A stretch of 64,000 nt of DNA from Zobellella iuensis (GTDB taxonomy: Bacteria > Pseudomonadota > Gammaproteobacteria > Enterobacterales > Aeromonadaceae). Every line of letters begins with the position of its first letter. The stretch's first letter is position 1. Shown here piece by piece: positions 9,693 to 21,387 of the stretch. The translations under genes and the position numbers were made by a program. The stretch is taken from positions 1 to 64,000 of the forward strand of contig NZ_JAERTZ010000032.1 of NCBI RefSeq assembly GCF_016746085.1. The letters are read 5' to 3'. The notes under the pieces are model-generated. The model worked only from the letters and a program-made list of their open reading frames with translations. It had not been told where the DNA came from and made no database searches.

Positions 9693-9938
9693 AGTATTCA
9701 GCTCCTGGAGTTATTTAACGCGTAATAATAACAGACGGACTTTCCCAAGATAAAGAGGCAAACGTGTCCAAAAATGTCTGGCCGGGCATAAGGCTGTCAC
9801 TAGTGTAGGCAAGGGAACCAGTGATGCCCATGATAACGATGCTGTCGTTGCCGCCCATGCGCTGGGTCAAAAGGAGGGTTTTTTGTGGTAATTCCACGAT
9901 CATGGGGAGCAAAAGGGCGCCATTCGGCGCCCTAGTTG
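9693..9938. other. crr upstream region where ptsHI would be expected
   Basis: This 246-bp gap lies between crr and cysK. In enterobacteria ptsH and ptsI occupy this place. A 65-codon minus-strand frame (9715-9912) has no similarity that I can see to HPr or to the C-terminus of enzyme I. The region should contain the crr promoter. Confidence 0.6.
9911..9933 (-). terminator. Terminator of cysK
   Basis: On the minus strand the stem AGGGCGCC/GGCGCCCT with loop GAAT ends in a short TTTTGC tract, just after the cysK stop codon. It separates cysK from crr transcriptionally. Confidence 0.85.
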
Positions 9939-10907
9939 TTACTGTTGCAGTTCTTGCTCGCTGAAGATGCCCTGGAACAGGGCACTGCTGAGATAACGTT
10001 CGCCGGAACTGGGCAGGATCACCACTATGTTCTTGTCGGCAAACTCGGGCAGCTCGGCAAGGCGGTTGGCGGCCACCACGGCGGCGCCGGAGCTGATCCC
10101 GGCAAGGATGCCTTCATCCTTCATCAGACGGCGGGCCATCTCGATGGCGTCTTCGCTGGTGACGCGCTCGACCCGGTCTACCAGGGACAGATCCAGGTTG
10201 CCAGGAATGAAGCCGGCACCGATCCCCTGAATTTTATGGGGGCCCGGCTTGATCTCTTCACCGGCCATGGCCTGGGTGATCACCGGTGATTCTACCGGTT
10301 CAACGGCAACCGAGGTGATGGCCTTGCCCTTGGTGTGCTTGATGTAGCGGGATACGCCGGTAATGGTACCGCCGGTGCCCACGCCGGCCACGAAAACATC
10401 GATGTTGCCATCCGTGTCTTCCCAAAGCTCGGGACCTGTGGTTTTCTCGTGGATTTCCGGGTTGGCCGGGTTGTTGAACTGCTGCAGCAGCACGAATTTG
10501 TCCGGGGCCGACTCTTTGAGCTCCATGGCTTTCTCAATGGCGCCCTTCATGCCCTTGGCCCCTTCGGTCAGCACCAGGTTGGCCCCCAGGGCCTTCAGCA
10601 GCTGGCGACGCTCCAGGCTCATGGTGTTGGGCATGGTCAGGGTGATCGGATAGCCACGGGAAGCCGCTACAAAGGCCAGGGCAATACCGGTATTGCCGCT
10701 GGTCGGTTCAATCAGCTCTTTGCCGGGGACCAACTCACCGCGTTTTTCGGCGTCCCAAATCATGTTGGCGCCGATACGACATTTGACGCTGAAACTGGGG
10801 TTACGACTTTCTACCTTGGCAAAAACCCGGCCCTTGCTGACCCGGTTCAGTTTTACCAGAGGAGTGCGACCAATGGTCAGCGAGTTATCTTCAAAAATCT
10901 TGCTCAT
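9939..10907 (-). CDS. cysK: Cysteine synthase A (O-acetylserine sulfhydrylase)
   Basis: The 322-residue protein is a canonical CysK: PLP lysine in [11 protein letters not shown] (Lys42), substrate loop [11 protein letters not shown] (about 68-78), PLP phosphate loop [11 protein letters not shown] (about 175-185) and the conserved C-terminal region. It makes L-cysteine from O-acetylserine and sulfide. The upstream region (10908-11188) is AT-rich, as is usual for CysB-dependent promoters, but no clear CysB site was identified. Confidence 0.97.
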   Translation of the reverse strand: MSKIFEDNSLTIGRTPLVKLNRVSKGRVFAKVESRNPSFSVKCRIGANMIWDAEKRGELVPGKELIEPTSGNTGIALAFVAASRGYPITLTMPNTMSLERRQLLKALGANLVLTEGAKGMKGAIEKAMELKESAPDKFVLLQQFNNPANPEIHEKTTGPELWEDTDGNIDVFVAGVGTGGTITGVSRYIKHTKGKAITSVAVEPVESPVITQAMAGEEIKPGPHKIQGIGAGFIPGNLDLSLVDRVERVTSEDAIEMARRLMKDEGILAGISSGAAVVAANRLAELPEFADKNIVVILPSSGERYLSSALFQGIFSEQELQQ

Positions 10908-11188
10908 TGTGGCTATCCCTAAGGTTCAGTGTCACCAAAAATACGTTTACACCATCAGCTTAACCATTCTTTGCGGAATGAGAAGTGACGATTTGTTATA
11001 ACAATATGTTATTAAATGATAAAATGATATTCCTTTATCCCTGGGCTTATCTGTCCCCCGGCTATGGTGCTTTGGCCGCAACTCTGTTATCAAGGCACTA
11101 GCGGGGTGAATGCCGCCGGCATGGGATCGGGTCACCTGTAGCAGGGCCCAATAGATAGTAGATTCTGAATACGGGTTAGGGAAGGAAG
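10908..11188. other. Divergent cysK / ldtD promoter region
   Basis: The two genes diverge from this 281-bp region. It has an AT-rich segment at about 10965-11045 (TTATAACAATATGTTATTAAATG) suited to promoters for cysK. I cannot assign individual operators. Confidence 0.4.
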
Positions 11189-12673
11189 ATGAACAGGTGC
11201 CGTGCAGCCGCTGGGCTGTGGTTGTTACTTTGTCTGAACATGGGTGGGGCTGTCGCTTCCTGGCAGGAGGAGCCCGCGGCCCGGTTGCAGCTGCACCAAT
11301 TGGGGCTGGAGCTGGCGCTGGCGGATGTACACCCGGAACTGACCCTGTGGTGGCAACAGGCGACGTCGGCCGACACCGCGTCCGATCAGGCCGATGACCG
11401 GTTGTTACTGGGGCTGAGCACCTTCTGGCGACAATGGTCCTCGCTCTCTTTCGTCGAACGTCAGCATCTGCAAGTCCGCCGCTCGGCCCTGGTGTTCAGT
11501 GCGGAAGACCAGGCGGCGTTGCAACAGGCAACGCAACAGGGCAGTCGTCACCAGTTGGTACAGCGTCTGGTACCTGGTTATGCGAACCATGATCAGTTAC
11601 AGCAGCAGTTGGCACGACTGTTAAGCCTGGCCGAGCAGCCCTGGCCGGCTCTCAGGACCACTACGCTCAGGCCCGGCGAGAGGGCCAAGGCGGTGTCCCG
11701 GGTACGGGAGCGCTTGCAGTTGCTGGGAGATCTGTCAGCGGCGGAGGCCGAGACGGATCCGTCTTACTACGACAGCCGGCTTGAACAGGGGGTGCGGCAG
11801 TTTCAGCTGCGTCACGGTCTGCAGGTAGACGGGGTGATTGGGCCCCATACCTATGCCTGGCTGGACGCTCCACCCCTGACTCGGGCCCAGCTGCTGATGC
11901 GCAGCATGCTGCGTACCCTGATCGGCGATACCCTGCCGTCGGCTTATCTGCTGGTGAACATCCCCGAATACCGGCTGCGGCTCTATCAGGATCAGGCCAT
12001 GGTGCTGGAAAGCGACGTCATAGTAGGAAAAGACAGCCGCAAGACCCCGATCATGGCCAGCGAGATCACCAATGTGGTGGTCAACCCTCCTTGGCATGTA
12101 CCGCGTTCCATCCTGACCAAGGACATACTGCCCCGGTTGTACCAGGATCCCGACTACATCGAACGGGAAGACTTCGAAGTGCTGGATGCCGGAGAACGTG
12201 TGGTGCCCAGGGAGGAATGGCAGGCACGCTTGTATGAGGAGGGCGGTTTTCCTTACCGTCTGCGGCAGCGACCCGGCAGTCGCAATGCGCTGGGTGCCTA
12301 CAAGTTCCATCTGCCCAATAATGACGCCATCTACCTGCACGATACGCCGTCCCGCGGCCTGTTCAGCCGTGACAGCCGGGCCCTGAGCTCGGGCTGCGTA
12401 CGGGTGGAAGAAGCCGAGCAACTGGCGCTCTGGCTGTTGAGTGAACAGTGGAGTCCGGCGCGGCTGGCCGATCTGAAGTCGAGCCGGCATACCCGCTGGC
12501 TCAGGGTGAACAAACCCCTGCCGGTGTTCATGGTGTACTGGCCCGGCTGGCTGGGGCCGGATGGGCTGCCCCGTTTCCGGGACGACATATATCAGTTCGA
12601 TCGTTCCCTTAACCCTCCTTTCGTCGCCGGGCAGCAGAGGCCGCTGCTCGCGCACAACGGGCAGCTCTTATAA
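11189..12673 (+). CDS. ldtD: L,D-transpeptidase (YcbB/LdtD family)
   Basis: The 494-residue protein begins with a signal peptide (LWLLLCLNMGGAVA) and carries a peptidoglycan-binding domain (about 190-230, EQGVRQFQLRHGLQVDGVIGP region) followed by a YkuD catalytic domain with YLHDTP and the active-site SSGCVRV motif (catalytic cysteine about residue 409). Such enzymes make 3-3 crosslinks in peptidoglycan. The length is shorter than E. coli LdtD (615), but domain order is the same. The next gene is mepK, as in E. coli ycbB-ycbK. Confidence 0.92.
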   Translation: MNRCRAAAGLWLLLCLNMGGAVASWQEEPAARLQLHQLGLELALADVHPELTLWWQQATSADTASDQADDRLLLGLSTFWRQWSSLSFVERQHLQVRRSALVFSAEDQAALQQATQQGSRHQLVQRLVPGYANHDQLQQQLARLLSLAEQPWPALRTTTLRPGERAKAVSRVRERLQLLGDLSAAEAETDPSYYDSRLEQGVRQFQLRHGLQVDGVIGPHTYAWLDAPPLTRAQLLMRSMLRTLIGDTLPSAYLLVNIPEYRLRLYQDQAMVLESDVIVGKDSRKTPIMASEITNVVVNPPWHVPRSILTKDILPRLYQDPDYIEREDFEVLDAGERVVPREEWQARLYEEGGFPYRLRQRPGSRNALGAYKFHLPNNDAIYLHDTPSRGLFSRDSRALSSGCVRVEEAEQLALWLLSEQWSPARLADLKSSRHTRWLRVNKPLPVFMVYWPGWLGPDGLPRFRDDIYQFDRSLNPPFVAGQQRPLLAHNGQLL

Positions 12674-12877
12674 CCAAAGGTTGTTGATATTTTGCTCTGT
12701 TATGGATAGTTTCGGTCCGGTTCAACGCTGTGCGGCAGCCGATGACCGAGTGCCCCCGTAGCCGGTGATGGCCGGTTTCCGGTTTATCCCTGACAGGCAA
12801 ACGCAATACCGGTTGCGCCGGGATAATAGGCTCTTTGGACATCGGCGACGCACCCCTGCGGTTTTCAAGGAGGTAGT

Positions 12878-13426
12878 ATGCCGGGATCTGGTATGGATCG
12901 TCGCCGTTTTTTGCTGGGATTGGGCGGGCTAGGGGTTGCCTCGTGGCTGCCGGTTTCGGCACAGGCCAGTTTATCCGCTCCGGTACGCAAACTGAGTCTG
13001 CACAACCTGCATACGGGTGAACAGGTGACGGCCAGCTTCTGGGAAGAAGGGAATTATCTCGAGGATGGCCTTAGCTCATTCAGCCGGGTAATGCGCGATA
13101 TTCGCCGTAACGAAGCCTTTCCCATCGATCCTAAACTGTTCGATCAGCTGTTCCTGTTGCAGCTCCGGCTGGGCAGGCAAGGTGAAATTCAGATCATCTC
13201 CGGGTATCGTTCCCCTCTGACCAATGCCATGCTGCGGCGGCAGAGCAAGGGAGTGGCCAAAAAAAGCTACCATATGCTGGGCCAGGCCGTCGATCTGCGC
13301 CTGCCCGGTGTGTCCCTGGTCGAGGTCAACAAGGCTGCCCGCCAGCTCGGCGTCGGCGGTGTCGGCTACTACCCTAGCTCCGATTTTGTTCATCTCGATA
13401 CCGGCCCGGTACGCAGCTGGGGATAG
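12878..13426 (+). CDS. mepK: Peptidoglycan endopeptidase of the M15 family (MepK/YcbK, DUF882)
   Basis: A 182-residue protein with a twin-arginine-like signal (MDRRRFLLGLGG) and a DUF882/peptidase M15A domain: SGYRSPLTNA, KKSYHMLGQAVDLRL (metal-binding His and Asp) and DFVHLDTGP near the C-terminus (second His). MepK of E. coli cleaves 3-3 crosslinks made by L,D-transpeptidases, which fits its place after ldtD. The chosen ATG at 12878 has a very strong AAGGAGG four bases upstream. A later ATG at 12893 would give a tighter Tat signal. The gene overlaps convergent cysZ by 37 bp. Confidence 0.92.
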   Translation: MPGSGMDRRRFLLGLGGLGVASWLPVSAQASLSAPVRKLSLHNLHTGEQVTASFWEEGNYLEDGLSSFSRVMRDIRRNEAFPIDPKLFDQLFLLQLRLGRQGEIQIISGYRSPLTNAMLRRQSKGVAKKSYHMLGQAVDLRLPGVSLVEVNKAARQLGVGGVGYYPSSDFVHLDTGPVRSWG

Positions 13427-14151
13427 TGATCCACCCACAGGGCGGTGGCACCGCACACCGCCAGCGGCATGATCAGCAGGTTGACAAAGGGCAGGCTGGA
13501 GCACAGGGTGACGCTGGCGCCGAAGCCCCAGGTCAGTGGCCTTTTCTCTGCCAGCGCCCGGCGCATCAGGCGAAAGTCGATCTTGTGGTTATCGAACGGA
13601 TAGTCGCAGTACTGGATGGTCATCATCCAGGCGCTGAAGGCAAACCAGATCACCGGCGCCAATGTTTGGCCGAAGGCCGGCACCAGGAACAGCAGCAGGC
13701 AGCCGATGGCTCTCGGCACATAATAGGCCAGTTTACGCCACTCCCGTCCCAGCATGCGGGGCGTGTCCCGGAGAAGTCCGAGCCAGCCGCCGTCGTCCTG
13801 GGCAACACCGGTCAGTTTCTGTTCCACCCGCTCGGCCAGCAGACCATTGAACGGCGCCGCCAGCATATTGGCAATACTGGTGAACGTCAGCGAGAACAGC
13901 ACCACTATGGTGAGCACCGCCAAGGGCCAGAGTATATAACTCAGCCATTGCAGATAATGGGGCATTGCTTGCCCCAGCCAGGTAAACAGCTGCTCAAGCT
14001 GGATATAGAGCACATAGCAAGCCCCACCAAACAGCACCAGGTTCACCGCCAGCGGGATCAGCACGAACAGCCGGAGGTCTCGCTCCCACATCAGTGCCCA
14101 CCCTTTGAGCAGATAACCCGGGCCACTGGTGGCATGGTAAACAGTGGGCAT
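13390..14151 (-). CDS. cysZ: Sulfate transporter CysZ
   Basis: The 253-residue protein has the CysZ pattern: N-terminal GPGYLLKGWALM, about four hydrophobic spans, and the conserved CDYPFDNHKIDFRLMRR segment. It moves sulfate across the inner membrane for assimilation to cysteine. I chose the ATG at 14151 (MPTVYHATSG) because a GGAG lies upstream and homologues start here; the open frame extends further to 14298. In E. coli cysZ lies directly next to cysK; here two peptidoglycan genes separate them. Confidence 0.93.
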   Translation of the reverse strand: MPTVYHATSGPGYLLKGWALMWERDLRLFVLIPLAVNLVLFGGACYVLYIQLEQLFTWLGQAMPHYLQWLSYILWPLAVLTIVVLFSLTFTSIANMLAAPFNGLLAERVEQKLTGVAQDDGGWLGLLRDTPRMLGREWRKLAYYVPRAIGCLLLFLVPAFGQTLAPVIWFAFSAWMMTIQYCDYPFDNHKIDFRLMRRALAEKRPLTWGFGASVTLCSSLPFVNLLIMPLAVCGATALWVDHYPQLRTGPVSR

Positions 14152-14500
14152 AACGGCTCCCGATGAAAAATGCCCCATTCTAGAGGGCGTACCGGTATGT
14201 GCCAAGCCGTGAAAGGGCAAGCGAAACGTCCTGTCGTACTCCCGAGTCACCCATTCCTTGGGCGTTTTTTGAACGTCTTGCCCGGGTACTGGTAGCATCG
14301 GTGGCTATTTTCTTGCTGAGGAGCGGATAACAGTGTGAAAAACGGGTATTTTATCCGCTAAGGACGGAGATGACTCTTGTCAAACCCGCATGGTAAACAT
14401 ACCCTTGTCGGTGTCTTTGGGAGTGTCCCGACCCACGTAATTGGATTCTCGCTTGCGTCGGCTATGGCTGAACATAAGCAAAAATTTTAGAGAAGCGATA
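14152..14500. other. Divergent cysZ / zipA intergenic region
   Basis: This 349-bp region separates the divergent cysZ and zipA genes and must contain both promoters. It includes an AT-rich AAAATTTTAG segment close to the zipA start. I see no further gene, RNA or distinctive repeat. Confidence 0.45.
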
Positions 14501-15505
14501 ATGCAGGATTTGCGAATTATCTTGATCATCCTGGGCGCGGTGGCCATTGCCGCCTTGCTGATCCACGGCTTGTGGACCAGCCAGAAAGGACGCCAGAAAC
14601 CGATGCGTGAAAAGCCGCTAGGCAAAATGGCGACTGAGCCGGCGGAAAGCGACGGCTTTGACCCCGATGGGATCGGCAAGGTCAGGGTGGTCGGCTCACG
14701 CAAGGGCGAGCCCTCCCGCCGCAAGGATGAAGACGAGGATGACTGGCAGGCAGCCCCGCGTTTCTCTGCAATCAACGATGACGACGATGATGAGGGTGAA
14801 CCCAGCCTGGGCCTGCCCCCGGCCAAGGCTGCCGCAGTCCGCGAACAAGCCCCCCCGCCGGTGGCGCCGCCAGTGACGACCGCCCGTCCCGTACACGACC
14901 AGGTTGAACAGCAGCAGCGTGAGCGCCGGTACCAGCAGGGAGAAATCGACCCGCTGTTTGATGCGCCGGCGTCCGTGCCGCCCGAGGCCGAAACCGTCGT
15001 CGAACCGGAGCCGGTTCCTGCGGCCGAGCCGATGGTCGAGCCGATGGTCGAGCCGGCACCGGTTCGGCGGGAAGTGCCCAAGACCTGGCAGGATGTTTAT
15101 GTGATCAACCTGATGGCCCGGCCCAACCAGGTGCTGGCCGGTAACAGCCTGATCCGGGCCCTGACCGGTTCCGGCTTCTGTTTTGGCGACATGAACATCT
15201 TTCACCGTCACCAGGCTCCCGGCGGCCAGGGGGAGGTATTGTTCAGCCTGATCAACATGGTCAAGCCGGGCACCTTCAATCCCGGCGCCATGACCGGGTT
15301 CAGTACGCCGGGGGTATCGATATTCATGCAACTGCCCAAGCCCGGCATGGCCAAGAACCATTTCAACCTGATGGTGCAAACCGCCGAGAACCTGGCGGAG
15401 GAGCTGGATGCCCTGCTGTTTGACGGCGAGCGCTCCCCGCTCAGTCCGGACTATCTGGCCCATTGCCGTGAACAGCTGAGAGATTACGACAGCCAGGCCC
15501 GATAA
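14501..15505 (+). CDS. zipA: Cell division protein ZipA
   Basis: A 334-residue protein with the ZipA plan: a single N-terminal membrane span (about 5-25), a charged and then proline/glutamate-rich linker (about 30-195, including the repeated PMVE motif near 175-185), and a C-terminal FtsZ-binding domain (about 200-330, beginning VYVINLMARP and including MNIFHRH and FSLINMVKPGTF). It tethers FtsZ to the inner membrane. The ATG at 14501 gives the membrane anchor at the very N-terminus. It diverges from cysZ and precedes ligA, as in E. coli. Confidence 0.96.
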   Translation: MQDLRIILIILGAVAIAALLIHGLWTSQKGRQKPMREKPLGKMATEPAESDGFDPDGIGKVRVVGSRKGEPSRRKDEDEDDWQAAPRFSAINDDDDDEGEPSLGLPPAKAAAVREQAPPPVAPPVTTARPVHDQVEQQQRERRYQQGEIDPLFDAPASVPPEAETVVEPEPVPAAEPMVEPMVEPAPVRREVPKTWQDVYVINLMARPNQVLAGNSLIRALTGSGFCFGDMNIFHRHQAPGGQGEVLFSLINMVKPGTFNPGAMTGFSTPGVSIFMQLPKPGMAKNHFNLMVQTAENLAEELDALLFDGERSPLSPDYLAHCREQLRDYDSQAR

Positions 15506-15520
15506 CCCTATTGTGATGTC

Positions 15521-15547
15521 AAAGTGCGGCCAGGGGCCGCACTTTTT
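15521..15547 (+). terminator. Terminator between zipA and ligA
   Basis: A long stem AAAGTGCGGCC/GGCCGCACTTT with a very short loop is followed by TTTTTG. ligA starts only 18 bp later, so ligA is either read through or has a promoter inside zipA. Confidence 0.88.
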
Positions 15548-15553
15548 GTTTGA

Positions 15554-17608
<2,055 letters not shown>

Positions 17609-17640
17609 TGGAGAGGGGCCTGGCAGCCCCTTTGGTTATC

Positions 17641-18189
17641 TCAGGGGGTGGTAACGGTGGTAAAGTCCTGGCCCATGCGGCGGAAGGCGTTCAGGGTCAG
17701 GCCCTTGTCCCGTACCTCCAGGTAGTGCAGCCGGCCGTCGGCGCTGATCACCAGGGTCATGTCCTGGCCGGCGCGCAGGTTGCTGAGCGGCTTGTAGGAG
17801 GGCTCGGCCCGCACCAGGGCGATCAGGTCCTGGCCCGGCAACTGCCACTGGCGGAACAGGGCTGCCAGGGTATCCCCCTGGCCCAGGGTATGGTCGATGC
17901 GCCGGCCGCCCTCGGGCACCGGTATCTCCCGGGTCAGGGACGGCTCCAGGGCAAGGCTGAGCGTGCCGGTCACCGGCCCCCGGGGAGGGGGCGGCGCCGG
18001 TTGCCAAATCAGCAGCAGCAGCCACAGCGGCACCAGCACCATCAGGCCGGTGCGGTGTGCCTGGGGCAACTGGCGCAGTGCCGACAAGGCCCTGCCCACC
18101 CCTTGCCGTGCCGGCAGGGTCAGCTGGTTCAATTTGGTGCCGAACGATTCCGGCGTATTACGTTTGGTGACTGGTCTTCGTCTGGTCAT
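17641..18189 (-). CDS. OapA-family (opacity-associated, LysM-like) protein
   Basis: A 182-residue protein with a basic N-terminus (MTRRRPVTKRN), a single transmembrane span (about 47-63) and a C-terminal OapA/LysM-like domain beginning around IDHTLGQGDTLAALFRQWQLP. The family includes E. coli YtfB and Haemophilus OapA, which act at the cell envelope, probably binding glycans at the division site. The region between the span and the domain is proline-rich. It is convergent with ligA. Confidence 0.85.
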   Translation of the reverse strand: MTRRRPVTKRNTPESFGTKLNQLTLPARQGVGRALSALRQLPQAHRTGLMVLVPLWLLLLIWQPAPPPPRGPVTGTLSLALEPSLTREIPVPEGGRRIDHTLGQGDTLAALFRQWQLPGQDLIALVRAEPSYKPLSNLRAGQDMTLVISADGRLHYLEVRDKGLTLNAFRRMGQDFTTVTTP

Positions 18190-18411
18190 GTATAGGCCCT
18201 CGCGGGCACAAGTGTATCCCTGGGCCGCTCGCCCGACAAGCGGCGGATAAGGCCCTTTTTCAGTCTTGTCCGCTTTTGTCCCGCCCGTCTCCGGCCACCA
18301 TCCCGGCCCGCTTCGACAAAGCGTTTAACCCGCCCCGGCCGGGTGCTAAAATGGTCGCCACTTATAACGTTTCAGGCTCGTTTGGGCTTTTCACCAGCTT
18401 AAGGCAGAAAA

Positions 18412-19824
18412 ATGACAGTTAAAACGCGGTTTGCTCCCAGCCCCACCGGTTTCCTCCATGTCGGCGGCGCACGCACGGCTCTGTACTCCTGGCTCTACGC
18501 CCGCCATCACCAGGGCGAGTTTGTCCTGCGTATCGAAGACACCGATCTGGAACGTTCCACCCAGGAGGCCATCGATGCCATTCTCGAGGGCATGGACTGG
18601 CTGGGCCTGGGCTGGGACGAGGGTCCCTACTACCAGACCCGGCGTTTTGACCGTTACAACGAGCTGATCGACCGGCTGCTGGCCGAGGGCAAGGCCTACC
18701 GCTGCTACTGCTCCAGGGAGCGGCTGGAAGCCCTGCGCGAACAGCAGATGGCCAGCGGCGAAAAGCCCCGCTACGATGGCACCTGCCGCCATGGCGACCA
18801 TGAACACCCCGCCGGCACGCCCCATGTGATCCGTTTCAAGAACCCGACCGACGGCGCCGTGGTGTTCGAGGACCATGTGCGCGGCCATATCGAGATCGCC
18901 AACCGGGAGATGGACGACCTGATCATCCGCCGCAGCGATGGTGCCCCCACCTACAACTTCTGCGTGGTGGTGGACGACTGGGACATGGCCATCACCCATG
19001 TGGTGCGCGGCGAGGACCACATCAACAACACCCCGCGCCAGATCAACATCTACCACGCCCTGGGCGCGCCCGTGCCCGAGTTCGCCCATGTGTCCATGAT
19101 CCTGGGCGACGACGGCGCCAAGCTGTCCAAGCGCCACGGTGCCGTCAGCGTGATGCAGTACCGGGACGACGGCTACCTGCCCCAGGCCCTGCTCAACTAT
19201 CTGGTGCGGCTGGGCTGGTCCAACGGCGACCAGGAGATCTTCTCCCTGGAGGAGATGGTGTCCCTGTTCTCCCTCGACGCCATCAGCAAGTCGGCTTCCG
19301 CCTTCAATACCGACAAGCTGCTGTGGCTGAACCAGCACTACATCAAGACCCTGCCGGCCGAGGAAGTGGCGGGCCACCTGGCATGGCATATGCGCGATCA
19401 GGGCATCGACTTCGGCCAGGGGCCGGCCCTGGCCGAGGTGGTGAGCCTGTATGCCGAACGCTGCCAGACCCTGAAGGAGCTGGCGGCCCAGAGCCGCTAC
19501 CTGTTCGAGGATTTCGCCGCCTTCGAGGAGGGCGCGGCCAAGAAGCACCTGCGCCCGGTGGCGGCCGAGCCCCTGGCCCTGGCCCGCACCAGGCTGGCGG
19601 AGCTGGCCGACTGGCGGGCCGGCGCCATCCACGAGGTGATCAACGCCACCGCCGCCGAGCTGGAGCTGGGCATGGGCAAGGTGGGCATGCCGCTGCGGGT
19701 GGCGGTCACCGGCGTGGGCCAGTCGCCGGCCATCGACGGCGTCATGGCGCTGCTCGGCCAGGACAAGGTACTGGCACGCATCGACATGGCCCTGGCCTTT
19801 ATCGCCGAACGGACCCAAGGATAA
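18412..19824 (+). CDS. gltX: Glutamate-tRNA ligase
   Basis: The 470-residue protein shows the class I signature as [13 protein letters not shown] near the N-terminus, the KMSKS-type loop KLSKRHG, and [11 protein letters not shown] between them, in the usual length for GltX. It charges tRNA-Glu with glutamate. As in E. coli, tRNA-Ala(GGC) genes lie beside it. Confidence 0.98.
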   Translation: MTVKTRFAPSPTGFLHVGGARTALYSWLYARHHQGEFVLRIEDTDLERSTQEAIDAILEGMDWLGLGWDEGPYYQTRRFDRYNELIDRLLAEGKAYRCYCSRERLEALREQQMASGEKPRYDGTCRHGDHEHPAGTPHVIRFKNPTDGAVVFEDHVRGHIEIANREMDDLIIRRSDGAPTYNFCVVVDDWDMAITHVVRGEDHINNTPRQINIYHALGAPVPEFAHVSMILGDDGAKLSKRHGAVSVMQYRDDGYLPQALLNYLVRLGWSNGDQEIFSLEEMVSLFSLDAISKSASAFNTDKLLWLNQHYIKTLPAEEVAGHLAWHMRDQGIDFGQGPALAEVVSLYAERCQTLKELAAQSRYLFEDFAAFEEGAAKKHLRPVAAEPLALARTRLAELADWRAGAIHEVINATAAELELGMGKVGMPLRVAVTGVGQSPAIDGVMALLGQDKVLARIDMALAFIAERTQG

Positions 19825-19865
19825 AACAGCTCAAAGCCTTAAGTTGTAAGCCAGAAGAAAAACAA

Positions 19866-19893
19866 ACGGCGCCTTGAGACGGCGCCGTTTTTT
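19866..19893 (+). terminator. Terminator of gltX
   Basis: The stem ACGGCGCC/GGCGCCGT is followed by TTTTTTATT, about 40 bp after the gltX stop. It separates gltX from the tRNA promoter. Confidence 0.92.
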
Positions 19894-19963
19894 ATTACGC
19901 TTCCGGCTTCCAGCCTCCATCGCTCAAAAAATGACTGGTTGAACGGCTTTTTTTATTTTGTGG

Positions 19964-19992
19964 TTGACACTAAAGTGCCCCCTGCCTATTAT
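19964..19992 (+). promoter_or_regulatory. Promoter of the tRNA-Ala array
   Basis: A perfect -35 TTGACA (19964-19969) is spaced by 17 bp from the -10 TATTAT (19987-19992). It is followed by a GC-rich discriminator (GCGCCTCG), the hallmark of stringently controlled stable-RNA promoters. The first tRNA starts about 35 bp after the predicted start point. Confidence 0.9.
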
Positions 19993-20033
19993 GCGCCTCG
20001 CTCGCAGGGACAAGGTCCCCGAGAGACTTAAGC

Positions 20034-20109
<76 letters not shown>

Positions 20110-20147
20110 AGATTTCTTGGTAACCCCTTAAGTCATTTCTGCCAAAT

Positions 20148-20223
<76 letters not shown>

Positions 20224-20229
20224 AATTTG

Positions 20230-20302
20230 GTCGGTGGTTACAGTGGAAATGAATGAGGTCGGCGACAAAGGTTGCCCCGTTCGATTCCGCCTAGATCCAC
20301 CA
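20230..20302 (+). pseudogene. tRNA-Ala-like pseudo-unit 1
   Basis: This 73-nt stretch ends like a tRNA: GAGGTCGGCG, then TTCGATTCCGCC, TAGATCC and ACCA, matching the 3' half of the neighbouring tRNA-Ala. A 14-nt insertion splits the T stem (GGCG / G), and the 5' half lacks a D arm, anticodon arm and matching acceptor strand, so it cannot fold as a normal tRNA. A second copy is at 20517-20588. Confidence 0.75.
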
Positions 20303-20337
20303 GGCGGCAGAAAAAACCAGTAAAACAGCATTGTTTT

Positions 20338-20413
<76 letters not shown>

Positions 20414-20434
20414 AAACAATCTGAACCCGAATTC

Positions 20435-20510
<76 letters not shown>

Positions 20511-20516
20511 ACTTTA

Positions 20517-20588
20517 GTCGGTGATGAGAGTGGAATGAATGAGGTCGGCGACAAAGGTTGCCCCGTTCGATTCCGCCTGGGTCCACCA
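20517..20588 (+). pseudogene. tRNA-Ala-like pseudo-unit 2
   Basis: A 72-nt near-copy of pseudo-unit 1: GTCGGTG start, identical central GAATGAGGTCGGCG, the same 14-nt insertion in the T stem, and an ending GGGTCCACCA. Differences are concentrated at both ends. It lies at the same place relative to copies 3 and 4 as unit 1 does to copies 1 and 2. Confidence 0.75.
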
Positions 20589-20594
20589 AACAGA

Positions 20595-20630
20595 AAGCCG
20601 CTGCAGAGATGCAGCGGCTTTTTGCTTTTC
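20595..20630 (+). terminator. Terminator of the tRNA-Ala array
   Basis: The stem AGCCGCTGC/GCAGCGGCT with loop AGAGAT is followed by TTTTGCTTTT. It ends the tRNA transcript directly after pseudo-unit 2. Confidence 0.92.
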
Positions 20631-20703
20631 CGTGGTCCCTCCGGCCCTGGCCTTTTTCGCCGCCGCCACGCACAATGGAAAAAACTCAAACGAGGCTGGT
20701 TTT

Positions 20704-21387
20704 ATGGAGGCGTTCGCCGATATCTTCGCCCGGGCCTGCGCCCGCCACGGCGGCGAGGCCGCGCTCCGGCAGCGTATCGCCACCCCGTGCTGTACGCCCG
20801 ACCAGCTGGCGGCGATTCCCGACGACCGCTGGTTGTCCTCCTTCACCATGAGCCTGTTCCAGTCTGGCTTCGTCTGGGAGGTGATCCGCCAGAAGTGGCC
20901 CGATTTCGAGCGGGCCTTTTTCGGCTTCGCGCCGGAGAAGATGCTGCTGCTCGACGATCATCACCTGGAACGGCTCAACAACGACGCCACCATAGTGCGC
21001 CATGCGAAGAAAATTGCCGCCGTACCGGTCAATGCCCGCATGGTGCTGGAGCTGGGGCGGCCCTACGGCGGCTTCGGTGCCTTCGTGGCCAGCTGGCCGG
21101 AGGCGGACCGGGTGGGGCTCTGGCAGGAGATCAAGGGGCGCGGCCGCTTGCTGGGGGGCAACATCGCCGCCTACGGCCTGCGCCGGCTGGGGGTGGACAC
21201 CTTTATCTTCACCCCCGATGTCACTGCCTACCTGGTCAACCACCGGGTGGTCGACGCAGGCTTAGGCAGCCGCAAGGGCAGGCAGCAGGCCCAGGCGGCC
21301 TTCAACGAGTGGCGCCGCCAGAGCGGGCTCGGCTTCGGCGAGATCAGCAAGACCCTGGCCTGTTCCCTCGGTCAGGGCTCCAGGTAG
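20704..21387 (+). CDS. DNA-3-methyladenine glycosylase I-like protein (Tag family)
   Basis: A 227-residue protein of the HhH-GPD superfamily, Tag branch. It keeps the Tag-like order: LSSFTMSLFQSGFVWEVI, then LERLNNDATIVRHAKKI (compare the LVQDAGIIRHRGKI helix of Tag) and a C-terminal segment ending VDTFIFTPDVTAYLVNHRVVDA. Tag proteins remove 3-methyladenine from DNA. The N-terminal zinc-binding Cys and catalytic context of E. coli Tag are not obvious, so it is a divergent relative and activity is uncertain. I chose the ATG at 20704 because the longer frame (from 20539) runs through the tRNA pseudo-unit and terminator. Confidence 0.78.
   Translation: MEAFADIFARACARHGGEAALRQRIATPCCTPDQLAAIPDDRWLSSFTMSLFQSGFVWEVIRQKWPDFERAFFGFAPEKMLLLDDHHLERLNNDATIVRHAKKIAAVPVNARMVLELGRPYGGFGAFVASWPEADRVGLWQEIKGRGRLLGGNIAAYGLRRLGVDTFIFTPDVTAYLVNHRVVDAGLGSRKGRQQAQAAFNEWRRQSGLGFGEISKTLACSLGQGSR

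Noticed and set aside
9715-9912. Remnant of ptsH or ptsI
   Set aside because: The translated frame lacks the HPr histidine motif and enzyme I sequence.
20230-20302. A genuine extra tRNA gene
   Set aside because: No 5' acceptor strand, D arm or anticodon arm, and the T stem is split by 14 bases.
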